Origin: Maricaulis sp034659015
GTDB lineage: Bacteria > Pseudomonadota > Alphaproteobacteria > Caulobacterales > Maricaulaceae
Length of the DNA: 64,000 nucleotides
Direction: 5' to 3'
Assembly: GCA_034659015.1 (NCBI GenBank)
Contig: JAYEGL010000019.1
Coordinates: forward strand, 1-64,000
Shown here: positions 53,052 through 61,395 of the stretch, piece after piece
Layout of the letters: each line of letters begins with the position of its first letter
Position numbering within the stretch: position 1 is the first letter of the stretch
Translations under genes and position numbers: made by a program
The notes under the pieces: generated by a model
What the model was told of the DNA's origin: nothing
What the model saw: only the letters and a program-made list of their open reading frames with translations
The model's database searches: none

Positions 53052-53906
53052 ATGGCGCGCACGATTTCCGTGGCGGCCCTGCAGGCTGCCTTCGGCGAGG
53101 ACATGGATGCCAATATCGCGACGGTGACAGAGCTTGTGCGCGACGCCGCCGGCCGCGGCGCGCAGGTGATCCTGCCGCCGGAACTCTTCCAGGGGCCGTA
53201 TTTCTGCAAGGTTCAGGACGAGCGCTTCTTCGCCACGGCCTATCCGGCGATGGAGCACCCCTGTGTCACGGCCATGGCGCCGCTGGCGGCCGAGCTGGGC
53301 GTGGTGATCCCGGTCTCGATCTACGAGCGCGACGGGCCGGAATACTACAATTCGATGGTGATGCTGGATGCGGATGGTTCCGCGCTGGGTATCTACCGCA
53401 AGAGCCATATTCCCGATGGGCCGGGCTATATGGAGAAGTTCTATTTCCGCCCCGGCGATACCGGTTTCAAGGTCTGGGACACGAAGGCCGGCCGGATCGG
53501 CGTCGGCGTGTGCTGGGACCAGTGGTTTCCGGAGGCCGCGCGCTGCATGACGATGATGGGCGCCGAGGTGCTGTTCTATCCCACGGCGATCGGTTCGGAG
53601 CCGCACGATGACAGCCTGGACACGGCCATCCGCTGGCAGCGCGCCATGCAGGGGCATGCCGTCTCCAACGTCATTCCGGTCGTCGCGGCCAATCGCATCG
53701 GCGACGAGGACGGGCAGGTCTTCTACGGCTCCTCCTTCGTGGCCGATCATACCGGCGAGAAGCTGGACGAGCTCGGACGCGACGAAACCGGCGTGGCCAG
53801 CGCCACCTTCGATCTGGATTTCCTGCAGCGTCACCGGGCGGCCTGGGGCTTTTTCCGCGACCGGCGGCCGGATCTCTACGCGCCCTTCTTCTCGCCGAAG
53901 GCCTAG
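53052..53906 (+). CDS. aguB: N-carbamoylputrescine amidase
   Basis: A 284-residue nitrilase-superfamily enzyme that releases putrescine, CO2 and ammonia from N-carbamoylputrescine. The Glu-Lys-Cys triad is seen in LPPELFQGPYFC, YRKSHIPDGPGYMEKFYF and GVGVCWDQWFPEAARCM. The sequence is close to plant and bacterial AguB throughout (TAIGSEPHD, WQRAMQGHA, FYGSSFVADHTGE). It is in an operon with aguA. Its TAG stop overlaps the next, convergent gene in CTAG. Confidence 0.93.
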   Translation: MARTISVAALQAAFGEDMDANIATVTELVRDAAGRGAQVILPPELFQGPYFCKVQDERFFATAYPAMEHPCVTAMAPLAAELGVVIPVSIYERDGPEYYNSMVMLDADGSALGIYRKSHIPDGPGYMEKFYFRPGDTGFKVWDTKAGRIGVGVCWDQWFPEAARCMTMMGAEVLFYPTAIGSEPHDDSLDTAIRWQRAMQGHAVSNVIPVVAANRIGDEDGQVFYGSSFVADHTGEKLDELGRDETGVASATFDLDFLQRHRAAWGFFRDRRPDLYAPFFSPKA

Positions 53907-54088
53907 GACGAGCCCGGGCGCTTGCCCATCGGAACGAGAATGGCGACCGTGACGGCCACGGCGATGGCGGGCCAGCCGAAGGCGATGGCCTGGTCGGTCT
54001 CGCCGCGGGTCAGGCTCCAGGCGGCGGCCGTGATGCCGGCCGATGTCAGCAGGGCTGCGACGAGCAGCACGATCAGGCGAAAACCCAT
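53903..54088 (-). CDS. small two-TM membrane protein
   Basis: A 61-residue protein, MGFRLIVLLVAALLTSAGITAAAWSL, then a short loop and AIAFGWPAIAVAVTVAILVPM, giving two membrane helices. The start ATG 54088 has a GGAGTGGAGG stretch upstream. No family recognised. The shared CTAG stop with aguB supports the reading frame. Confidence 0.6.
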   Translation of the reverse strand: MGFRLIVLLVAALLTSAGITAAAWSLTRGETDQAIAFGWPAIAVAVTVAILVPMGKRPGSS

Positions 54089-54212
54089 CAACGCCTCCAC
54101 TCCCCCACATCTTGAAACCGGATACCGGTCGAACAGGGCGCGATGATGGCGGCGATTGGCTAACACCGGGTTTCCGCCGCCGGCCCGCTTGTTGCGAACC
54201 GGCGGCGGAAGA

Positions 54213-54470
54213 TCAGCGATTGTCGGGTTGCGACCGCACGCGTCTCAGTCCCAGCCGGGTGATCCGGTAGGGACCGCTGCGGCGCGAGGCGATATAGCCG
54301 CGGCGCCGCAGCTTGGCGAACAGGTCCAGGGAGCAGCCGCTCCAGGCCCATCCGTCGCGTGTGATCGTGGTGACGTCGATGATGCGGCCGCGTTCGTCCT
54401 TCTTGAAATCGATACGGCCGCCCTGGGCGAGCAGGTGCAGGACCCGCTGCTCGGGTTTTGAAATGTCCAT
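54213..54470 (-). CDS. YjhX-family toxin (UPF0386)
   Basis: An 85-residue protein matching E. coli YjhX (TopAI) along its length: EQRVLHLLAQGGRI, then an acid-basic segment, then CSLDLFAKLRRRGYI, GPYRITRLGLRRVRSQPDNR. YjhX inhibits topoisomerase I and is neutralised by YjhQ in E. coli. No YjhQ-like acetyltransferase is adjacent here, so it may be an orphan toxin or a DNA-binding regulator in its own right. Confidence 0.85.
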   Translation of the reverse strand: MDISKPEQRVLHLLAQGGRIDFKKDERGRIIDVTTITRDGWAWSGCSLDLFAKLRRRGYIASRRSGPYRITRLGLRRVRSQPDNR

Positions 54471-54662
54471 GATGGTGTTCGGATTGCATGAGGCAAACGG
54501 ATACGCAGGCCGCAGCTGGCGCGTGCGGCGGCGTTACACGTTCAAGCCCGGCCGTCGTGACCGGGCCCTACCGGGCCTCTTTGCAGATAGACATCAAGTC
54601 TCCGAAATTCACACACCGGAGATAGGGGCATTGCGGCCCCGGCGCAAGTGCCGGGCGGAACA

Positions 54663-55304
54663 TCAGCCGCCGAGCAGGGCGCCCTTGATGCCGTCGATGA
54701 TGAATTGTGCGGCCAGAGCGGCGAGAATGACGCCGAGGATCCGCGTGATCATGGCGGCCATGCTGTCGCCGATCAGCTTCATCACCGGGCCGATCAGCAG
54801 GAAGACGACCAGGCAGAAAACCAGGATCAGGCCGACGGCGCCGAGGATCACGCCCTGCTGGGCCAGATTGGTCGCATCGGACATGAACAGCATCATCGTG
54901 GCGATGGCGCCCGGGCCGGCCAGCATCGGGATGGCCATGGGGAAGACCGAGATGTCCTCCCATTCCTCCGGGTGGCTGTCATGCTCCTCGATGATTTCCT
55001 CGGCGCGGCCCTCGCGGCGTTCGGTGCGCTTCTCGAAGATCATTTCCAGCGCCATCAGGAAGAGCAGAACCCCGCCGGCGGCCCGGAAGGCGTCCAGCGA
55101 GATGTGCATGGCGTTCAGCAGCCAGGCGCCGCCCAGGGCAAAGCCCAGCAGCACGCCGGCCGAGATCACCACCGACTTGATCGCCATCTTGCGGCGATGC
55201 GATTTCGGCGCGCCGTCGGTCAGCGCCGCAAAGATCGGCGCGACCCCGGGCGGGTCGACGGCCACGAAGAAGGTGACCAGGGCGGAGGTGAAAAGTTCGA
55301 GCAT
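54663..55304 (-). CDS. MarC family integral membrane protein
   Basis: A 213-residue protein of the MarC/UPF0056 family with six membrane segments. Family motifs are FFVAVDPPGVAPIFAALT at the N-terminus and MAIPMLAGPGAIATMM in the middle. A hydrophilic acidic loop (RTERREGRAEEIIEEHDSHPEEWED) splits the halves. Function in the family is unsettled; despite the name it is not proven to confer multiple antibiotic resistance. Confidence 0.9.
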   Translation of the reverse strand: MLELFTSALVTFFVAVDPPGVAPIFAALTDGAPKSHRRKMAIKSVVISAGVLLGFALGGAWLLNAMHISLDAFRAAGGVLLFLMALEMIFEKRTERREGRAEEIIEEHDSHPEEWEDISVFPMAIPMLAGPGAIATMMLFMSDATNLAQQGVILGAVGLILVFCLVVFLLIGPVMKLIGDSMAAMITRILGVILAALAAQFIIDGIKGALLGG

Positions 55305-55416
55305 TCAAGCTCCCTGTCTCAGGCCGCCCGCATAACCGGAGCGCGCGGAAAGGTCACGCAATTTCTCGCCCCGGTTCGTGCAGGCGGGACATGCAGATTG
55401 GCAAGGCTCGGCCGGC

Positions 55417-58179
55417 CTATTGCCGCATGGCGCACTGTGCCCACGCGCCGGTGCACTGCATGGCGCACTGCATCTCCGGCGGGGTGATGGTGCGGGCGTC
55501 GGCGCGGACCTCCAGGCAGGCGAAGGCCTCGCAGGAACAGTCGCACTGCCCGCGACCGTCGAGGATGGGATCGTCGCACTGGCGCGCGCCGGTATCGCGA
55601 TCGGGGCTGGCGCCCTGGCCGGACGGCGATGAGGGTGCCGGTCCGGACGGCATGGGGATGTCGGGCATGGTCGGCGGGCCGGACGGTCCCGGGCCGAAGC
55701 GGTCGCCCATGAGCTGTGAAATGCGCGACAGGCGGAGATTCTGGTAGGCCTCGAGTTCCGGCGTGGTCTGGCGGGTAAAGCTGGACCGGCCGGAGCGGAT
55801 GCCGGGAAAGCCGACGGCGCCGCTGACCTCGAAGCGGCGGCGTTCGCCGTCGCGGCAGGGATCGGGACGGCGGCTGCGGGCGGCCATCGCAAACGCGACC
55901 CGGTCGAACACGCAGACATTCACCTCGCCGCTGAAGCGCAACGTGTATTCGGTGTGGTCCTCGATCACGAGCCGGGTCGGCCGGTCCGGATCCTGGATGC
56001 CGACACTGCGGCCGTCCGGCGCCTCGTAGATGCCGTTGGCGGTTACCGGTCCGGTATGGCCGGGCTCGAGCGGGTTTTCCAGCAGGAAGCCGATCGTCCG
56101 GCCCTGGCGCCCGTCCGCCCTGTCTTCGGCCAGCGTGAGCATGCGGTTGCCGGCCTCGCGCATGGCGTCGGACATCGCGTCATTGCCGGTCATGCCGGGG
56201 ATGGCGAGATTGCCGGTGAAGATGTCGGCAAAATCCGCCTGTCCGGCCTCTGCGCCGCCGCGATTGGTGCTGATCGGGCCGCGGCTGCGCCGGTGGCCGT
56301 AGACGACGGTGAAATCGCCGTCGCCGCCGGCGCTGACCTGCCGGCGCAGACGGGCCTTTCCGCCGCCACCGCCGGCGCCGGCACCGTCTTCCTCGAGATC
56401 GGCGAAGGTGACGGTGGCCACGAGATTGACGTCGCGGGCACTCATATGGGTCGAGCTTTCCAGATTGCCGGAATGGGCGAAGGCGAGGATGAAGCGCAGG
56501 CGGACATTGCGCGCGCCGCTATTGCCCACTTCGGTGACGTTGAAGGTGCGCGCGGTGACCGTACGGCCGGTACTGTCCCAGCGGACCTCGCCCTGTTCCG
56601 GATCGAGCAGACAGCCGCCGCGCGGCACGGTGCCGGCCTCGACCAGCTCGTAGCAGGAGGCGTCGTCGCCATATCCGCCGCCGGGCAGGGGCTCGCCCTG
56701 ATACACCGTGACATTCCGCATCCGGGCCTGGGCAAGATAGAGGTGATTGACCATGACCGGGTCGCGGTCGACCCAGGCGGCGATGTCGAGATCGGGGGTC
56801 AGCGATGCGGCCAGCGAGGGCATGACGATGTCGATACAGCGCCCGGCATAGCTGGCGATCTCGATCTCCAGTTCCGCTGCGGTATCGCCCAGGCCCAGCT
56901 CGATCTCCTCGCAGCCGTTGAAGCCGTAGTCGAGCCAGCGCGCCTCCGTCATGCCGTTATAGTCGACGCGGCCATCCCACCAGCCCTCGTATTCGGCGAG
57001 GAATTGGGGAAAGACGTGTTCGATGCCGGTCATCGGGTCGTGCAACTCGTCCAGCCAGGCGTCCGTACGCGCCATCAGCCGGTCGAGATCCTCGTGCCTC
57101 AGGGTCTGCAGCAGGCCGTGGAAGAGGGACGGGTCGTTGTCGAGATAGCGCTCCATCACATGCGTCCAGAACCCGTTGGTGATGTAGCCCAGCTGGGAAT
57201 AGTCGCGCTCGATGACGGAGCCGATGAGTTCGCGGCTGGCGCCGGAATAGATGGACGAGTCCTGCCCGCCGCCGGGAACGGCGAGGTTCAGCGGGATGAA
57301 ATAGGGCCGCGCCTGGTAGAAGCGCCGCGAGTAACGCGCCGGCATGCTCTCGGATTCCGGCCGCCAGGCGGCCATGTCGCCATGGGCGAACAGGGCGTCA
57401 TAGCCACCGGCCCGGTCGGCCACATAGCGCAGCGCGATGGTGTCGGGCAGGGCCTCGCTCACCCAGTGATGCTCCGCCTGCGGTCCGCCATTCAGGAAGG
57501 CCTGGGCGTGGTTGTAGGGATAGACGTGCATGAATTCGTGCACGGAGGTGAGCCAGAAGGACAGGATGTTGGTGTCGCGCAGTTCCGCGGCGCGGTGCCC
57601 GAACTCGATGGCATGGGCGGACGGGCCGTCGAGGCGGAAAGTGGTGGAGAAATAGGCGTTGGCCGGGTCGCAGCCGATCAGGTTCACCCAGTCGCCGGTC
57701 TCCTCATAGTGCACATCGCCGGTCTCCGGATCCTCCACGCGCTGGTATTCCGGCATCCGCGCATAGGTATGGATCGGAGCAAAGCCGCGCCGGTCGAGCC
57801 AGCCCGCCGCATCGCCGAAGAGCTCCAGAACGGCATCGGCGAAGCCGGCGGATACCTCGAATTCCCGGCCCGGCAGGGCCGACAGGCCGTCATTGCCGAC
57901 ATCCCTGGCGACCTGGCTGATCGGCCGGTCATAGTCGCAGTCCAGATCGTCCGCACCCAGATTGGTCGGATAGGTATTGTCGACCAGCTCGGCCAGGGGC
58001 TCGAACGTGTTCGGGTCCCGCGACAGCATGTTGGTGTAGTAGAGGGGCAGTTCCGGCGCCGGGTGGGAGGACACATAGCGCCATTCGTCCTGTTCGAAGC
58101 TCTGGGCCGCCGCCGGCGGCAGCGCGGCCAGGCCCAGAAGGCCGGCAGGCAGGCAAGCGAGAATGCGCGAAACTGGCAT
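55417..58179 (-). CDS. large secreted protein with gluzincin metallopeptidase motif and Cys-rich tail
   Basis: A 920-residue exported protein, signal peptide MPVSRILACLPAGLLGLAALPPAAAQ. The zinc motif HEFMH is at residues 214-218 (TSVHEFMHVYPYNHAQ), with a likely third ligand Glu242 in HHWVSEALPD, a gluzincin arrangement. A middle beta-rich region follows, then a Gly-run (DGAGAGGGGGKARLRRQ), a Pro/Ser-rich linker and a C-terminal Cys-rich tail (QCDCSCEAFACLEV ... MQCAMQCTGAWAQCAM). No named family recognised. A longer frame of 48 residues upstream lacks a signal and is rejected. Confidence 0.75.
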   Translation of the reverse strand: MPVSRILACLPAGLLGLAALPPAAAQSFEQDEWRYVSSHPAPELPLYYTNMLSRDPNTFEPLAELVDNTYPTNLGADDLDCDYDRPISQVARDVGNDGLSALPGREFEVSAGFADAVLELFGDAAGWLDRRGFAPIHTYARMPEYQRVEDPETGDVHYEETGDWVNLIGCDPANAYFSTTFRLDGPSAHAIEFGHRAAELRDTNILSFWLTSVHEFMHVYPYNHAQAFLNGGPQAEHHWVSEALPDTIALRYVADRAGGYDALFAHGDMAAWRPESESMPARYSRRFYQARPYFIPLNLAVPGGGQDSSIYSGASRELIGSVIERDYSQLGYITNGFWTHVMERYLDNDPSLFHGLLQTLRHEDLDRLMARTDAWLDELHDPMTGIEHVFPQFLAEYEGWWDGRVDYNGMTEARWLDYGFNGCEEIELGLGDTAAELEIEIASYAGRCIDIVMPSLAASLTPDLDIAAWVDRDPVMVNHLYLAQARMRNVTVYQGEPLPGGGYGDDASCYELVEAGTVPRGGCLLDPEQGEVRWDSTGRTVTARTFNVTEVGNSGARNVRLRFILAFAHSGNLESSTHMSARDVNLVATVTFADLEEDGAGAGGGGGKARLRRQVSAGGDGDFTVVYGHRRSRGPISTNRGGAEAGQADFADIFTGNLAIPGMTGNDAMSDAMREAGNRMLTLAEDRADGRQGRTIGFLLENPLEPGHTGPVTANGIYEAPDGRSVGIQDPDRPTRLVIEDHTEYTLRFSGEVNVCVFDRVAFAMAARSRRPDPCRDGERRRFEVSGAVGFPGIRSGRSSFTRQTTPELEAYQNLRLSRISQLMGDRFGPGPSGPPTMPDIPMPSGPAPSSPSGQGASPDRDTGARQCDDPILDGRGQCDCSCEAFACLEVRADARTITPPEMQCAMQCTGAWAQCAMRQ

Positions 58180-58324
58180 GTATTTCCCCCCGGAAGCTGG
58201 TCGGCAGCTCAGCAGAAAGGGGCGATGGCGTAAAGGCTTGGCCGGATTTTCCAGCTGTGGTGGCGGGGGGGGCGGGGAAGACAGAGGTGTGCAGGCGGAG
58301 ATAGGGGCTGTTCCCGTCACCACA

Positions 58325-58447
58325 CCATTTTTCCCGGCCGGATGGCCCGCGAAAGCGGGCCGCAGAGCCGGGACCGACCGGCGTTCATTTCAGGCGAGGT
58401 GTCTCCCGTGGATCCCGGATAGCGCTGCGCGCTTCCGGGAAAAATGG
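58325..58447 (+). repeat. MITE-like repeat, copy 2
   Basis: A 123-bp element with perfect 13-bp terminal inverted repeats, CCATTTTTCCCGG (58325-58337) and CCGGGAAAAATGG (58435-58447). Inside it has GGCCCGC/GCGGGCC and the blocks GAGCCGGGACCGAC and GGATCCCGGAT shared with the copy at 26756-26889 in opposite orientation. Confidence 0.85.
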
Positions 58448-58464
58448 AGGTGGAGCGATCAAAA

Positions 58465-58495
58465 AAAAGCCCCGGCGCAGCGCACCGGGGCTTTT
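58465..58495 (-). terminator. intrinsic terminator, AAAAGCCCCGG hairpin
   Basis: AAAAGCCCCGG (58465-58475) pairs with CCGGGGCTTTT (58485-58495) across a 9-nt loop. On the minus strand it ends in a run of T (complement of AAAAAAAA), fitting termination of the ornithine decarboxylase/deoxyhypusine-synthase-like operon. Confidence 0.85.
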
Positions 58496-58510
58496 CAATT
58501 GTTTGAAGCG

Positions 58511-58555
58511 TTTGGGGACAGACACCTAAGCGGGGCTTAGGTGTCTGTCCCCAAA
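58511..58555. repeat. perfect 20-bp-arm hairpin
   Basis: TTTGGGGACAGACACCTAAG (58511-58530) and its exact complement (58536-58555) are separated by CGGGG. It lies 3 bp after the minus-strand stop of the deoxyhypusine-synthase-like gene. The GGGGACAGACACC core is reminiscent of dispersed bacterial palindromes; a role as 3' end protection or REP-like target is plausible. Confidence 0.85.
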
Positions 58556-58558
58556 ACC

Positions 58559-59605
58559 TCAGTCCTCGAACATGTCGCCATAGCGGTGCCGCGGGCGCTT
58601 TTCCCAGGCCTTGCGGTGGTAGACGTCGGAGACGATGACCGGTGCCACGGTCGAGGCTTCGGCGAAGACCATCTGTTCCAGGGCGACGTCGACCTTGCCC
58701 CAGGAGCAGGCCTCCTTGAGGGTGGAGGAGGAGCAGGCGCCGTCGCGCACGTCGGCGACGGTGATCTGGACGGCATAGGCGTGCATGGGCACTTCCTCGC
58801 CGAGGATTTCCGCGCACACGACCGTGTCCTGGGCGAAATTCTTCGGCACGCCGCCGCCGACCATGAAGAGGCCGGTCGTGCCCGCCTTGATCTTGATCTC
58901 GGTGAGCTCGCGGAAATCGGCCACGCTGTCGATCGACAGGTAGGGCTGGCCCGCCTTCATGCGTTCCACCTGGTGTTTGACCAGGCCGAAACCGGCGGAG
59001 CAGTCGGAAAAGGCCGGGCAGAAGATCGGCACGCCGTGCTCGTAGCATTCCTGCACGAGCGAGCCTTCCTTCCTGGCATTGCCCTCGGCGAGCCATTTGC
59101 CCATCGCCTTGATGTAGGAGCGCGAGGAGCGCGGCCCCGGCTCGAGCAGGTCGGCGATGTCCTTGGTGGCGTGATCGCAGGCCTGGAGCTCTTCCTCGTC
59201 GATATAGGTGTCGTAGATGCGGTCGATATAGAGATCGCGCAGCTCGCGGTCGTCGGGGATTTCCCTGGCCTGGTAGTGCTTGAAGCCGAGGGCCTCGAAG
59301 AAATCCATGTCGACGATGGAGGCGCCGGTGGAGACGATGGCGTCGACCATGTTGTGACGCACCATGTCGCGCCAGACATGCATGCAGCCGCCCGCCGAGG
59401 TGGAGCCGGCCAGGGTGAGGATCACCGAACAGTCCGGATCGGCCACGGCCGATTGCAGGATGCGGGCGGCGCGCGCGGCGTCGCGCGAGGTGAAGGACAT
59501 CTTCTCCCAGCTGTCGATCAGCTCGCGGCCGTCGAATTCGGTGATGTCGATATGATGGATCGGGTTGGCGAGAAGCTCCGCCTTCCGGTTCGACATATCG
59601 GTCAT
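58559..59605 (-). CDS. deoxyhypusine synthase-like protein (possible homospermidine synthase)
   Basis: A 348-residue protein of the deoxyhypusine synthase family. NAD and substrate marks are LTLAGSTSAGGCMHVWRDMVRHN, STGASIVDMDFFEALG, CPAFSDCSAGFGL and the lysine loop MVGGGVPKNF with K255 in the position of the DHS active-site lysine. Bacteria lack eIF5A, so the bacterial relatives use another acceptor; several are thought to make homospermidine from putrescine or spermidine. It begins with ATGA overlap on an ornithine decarboxylase gene, which supports a polyamine product. The start ATG 59605 has AGGAG upstream. Confidence 0.82.
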   Translation of the reverse strand: MTDMSNRKAELLANPIHHIDITEFDGRELIDSWEKMSFTSRDAARAARILQSAVADPDCSVILTLAGSTSAGGCMHVWRDMVRHNMVDAIVSTGASIVDMDFFEALGFKHYQAREIPDDRELRDLYIDRIYDTYIDEEELQACDHATKDIADLLEPGPRSSRSYIKAMGKWLAEGNARKEGSLVQECYEHGVPIFCPAFSDCSAGFGLVKHQVERMKAGQPYLSIDSVADFRELTEIKIKAGTTGLFMVGGGVPKNFAQDTVVCAEILGEEVPMHAYAVQITVADVRDGACSSSTLKEACSWGKVDVALEQMVFAEASTVAPVIVSDVYHRKAWEKRPRHRYGDMFED

Positions 59606-60840
59606 GCGCGTCTCCTGAGTTTGGGGCGGCGCCGGCGGGCGCGGGCGAAGGAAATGACCGTCGCTTCGCTGTCGCCGGTCTTGTCGGCCTGGGCCTCGAA
59701 CATAGACGGCCAGGGCATGTCCTCAACCGTGACGTACTCGACGGAACCGAAACCGTTGAAATCGGTGGCCAGCGCCGTGCCGTAGGCGCCCAGCATGCCG
59801 ATCTCGATGATATCGCCCTCGGCAATGTCGGCGGGCAGGTCGAAGGGGCCGGGAATGGCGTCCATGGAATCGCAGGTCGGCCCGTAGAGCCGGAAGGATG
59901 CGGTATCCTCGCCGGTCTCGCCCCGGGCGCGGTGCAGGCGCACCGGGAAAGGCCATTTGGCGTGGGCGGCGTCGAACAGGCGGCCATAGGCGCCGTCATT
60001 GAGATAGAGGGCGTCGCCCTTGACCAGTTCCACGCGGGTGAGAACGCTTTCCGCCTCGGCGACCAGGGCACGGCCCGGCTCGCACCAGAGGTCGGCATTC
60101 TCCAGCACCATCATCTCCTCGAAAGCATCCTCGATGGCCGAGATATACTCGTCCATCGGCGGCGGGGTCATGCCCGGATAGATCGAGGGGAAGCCGCCGC
60201 CGACATCGACGATGTCGACCGTCACGCCGGCCTGCACGATGAGGCGCGACGCCTCCATCATGGCCGAGCGGTAGGCAGAGGGCTGCATGCACTGGCTGCC
60301 GACATGGAAGCTCACGCCCAGCTCGTCGGCATGGGCACGGGTCTTCCGGATCAGCTCGGCCGCCTCGTAGGCGGGCACGCCGAACTTGCCGGCCAGCGAG
60401 AACATGGCGCCGTCATTGGAGACCGACAGGCGCACCACAAGGGTGAGGTCGTCGGCATGGTTCGTCTCTTCCACGATCTTGGCCAGCTCGGCCTCGCAGT
60501 CGAGCGCGAAGATCCGCACGCCGAACTCGTAATAGGCGCGCCGGATCGCCTCGCGGCTCTTGACCGGATGCAGGAAGGCCATGCGGGCCTCCGGGCAGCG
60601 GTCGGCCACGAGCTTGATCTCGGGGATCGAGGCCACGTCGAAAAAGCGCGTCCCGTTACGGTAGAGCACGTCGAGAATCCACGGGCTGGGATTCGCCTTC
60701 ACCGCGTAGAGGACTTCGCCCGGAAAATTGTCCTGGAACCAGTGGCTCGCTTGTGCAACGCGATCCGGACGTGCGCAGACGACCGGACTTTCTACGTGCC
60801 GTGAGCGGACCAGGTCCAGGGGAGTATGGTACGTGTGCAA
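59602..60840 (-). CDS. type III PLP-dependent decarboxylase (ornithine/lysine decarboxylase)
   Basis: A 412-residue alanine-racemase-fold decarboxylase of the eukaryotic-ODC group. The PLP lysine is K48 in YAVKANPSPWIL. Further marks are HPVKS, FHVGSQC, IVDVGGGFPSIYPG, CEPGRALVAEAES and the active-site Cys323-Asp324 in LYGPTCDSMD from the partner subunit. A TTG start (60840) is the only in-frame start before an upstream stop, with AGGGGG 9 nt away. It makes putrescine (or cadaverine) for the overlapping deoxyhypusine-synthase-like gene. Confidence 0.88.
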   Translation of the reverse strand: MHTYHTPLDLVRSRHVESPVVCARPDRVAQASHWFQDNFPGEVLYAVKANPSPWILDVLYRNGTRFFDVASIPEIKLVADRCPEARMAFLHPVKSREAIRRAYYEFGVRIFALDCEAELAKIVEETNHADDLTLVVRLSVSNDGAMFSLAGKFGVPAYEAAELIRKTRAHADELGVSFHVGSQCMQPSAYRSAMMEASRLIVQAGVTVDIVDVGGGFPSIYPGMTPPPMDEYISAIEDAFEEMMVLENADLWCEPGRALVAEAESVLTRVELVKGDALYLNDGAYGRLFDAAHAKWPFPVRLHRARGETGEDTASFRLYGPTCDSMDAIPGPFDLPADIAEGDIIEIGMLGAYGTALATDFNGFGSVEYVTVEDMPWPSMFEAQADKTGDSEATVISFARARRRRPKLRRRA

Positions 60841-61395
60841 TTCACGTGACCCCCTGTTGGCAGTTAACCCAATCCGGCATCGTCGCCTCCGCCGGGAAAA
60901 GCGCGGATAAAGTCAAATACCGGCTGTGTAAAGCGGGAATTTTCCGTCGGGTGCACATTGCCATGACGGCCTCCCTTCGGTTGCTGCACGAGACCTTAGT
61001 GTTGCGGCTCGGAGCGTCCGGCGCAACCGGGTGAACATTCACTCCGTATGAAGATCAATAACCCGCTAGTCCAGAATCGTGCGGACAAGTCTCCGGTCGC
61101 GTGAATTCTGTAAAATAAGTGTCATACTGCGGGTTGTCGCAAAAAATTCAATTTCGATTTCTTATGATGTGGCGGATTTGCCACCGGCGCGAAATCCCTT
61201 GCATGACCAGCATATAGTGGCTGTGCGGGAGTGGAATCCCCATCCTTGGTGAGCCGGCGCCCGGCCGGGCGCGGCGCGGGGTCCGGTTTGTGTCATTCAG
61301 CCGTTACAAAGCTGATGTTTATCCCCCGTCCAAGCGCTTGGGCCGGATCCGCCGGCTTCAACGCTGTCGAGATTCATTCCTCTTGGGGGTCTTCA
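60841..61395. other. divergent intergenic region, ODC operon / lipoprotein gene
   Basis: 555 bp without a supported gene. It includes an AT-rich tract around 61100-61170 likely to contain promoters, a perfect 16-bp palindrome GCGCCCGGCCGGGCGC at 61257-61272, and GGGGG just upstream of the lipoprotein ATG. I found no convincing structured RNA. Confidence 0.5.
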
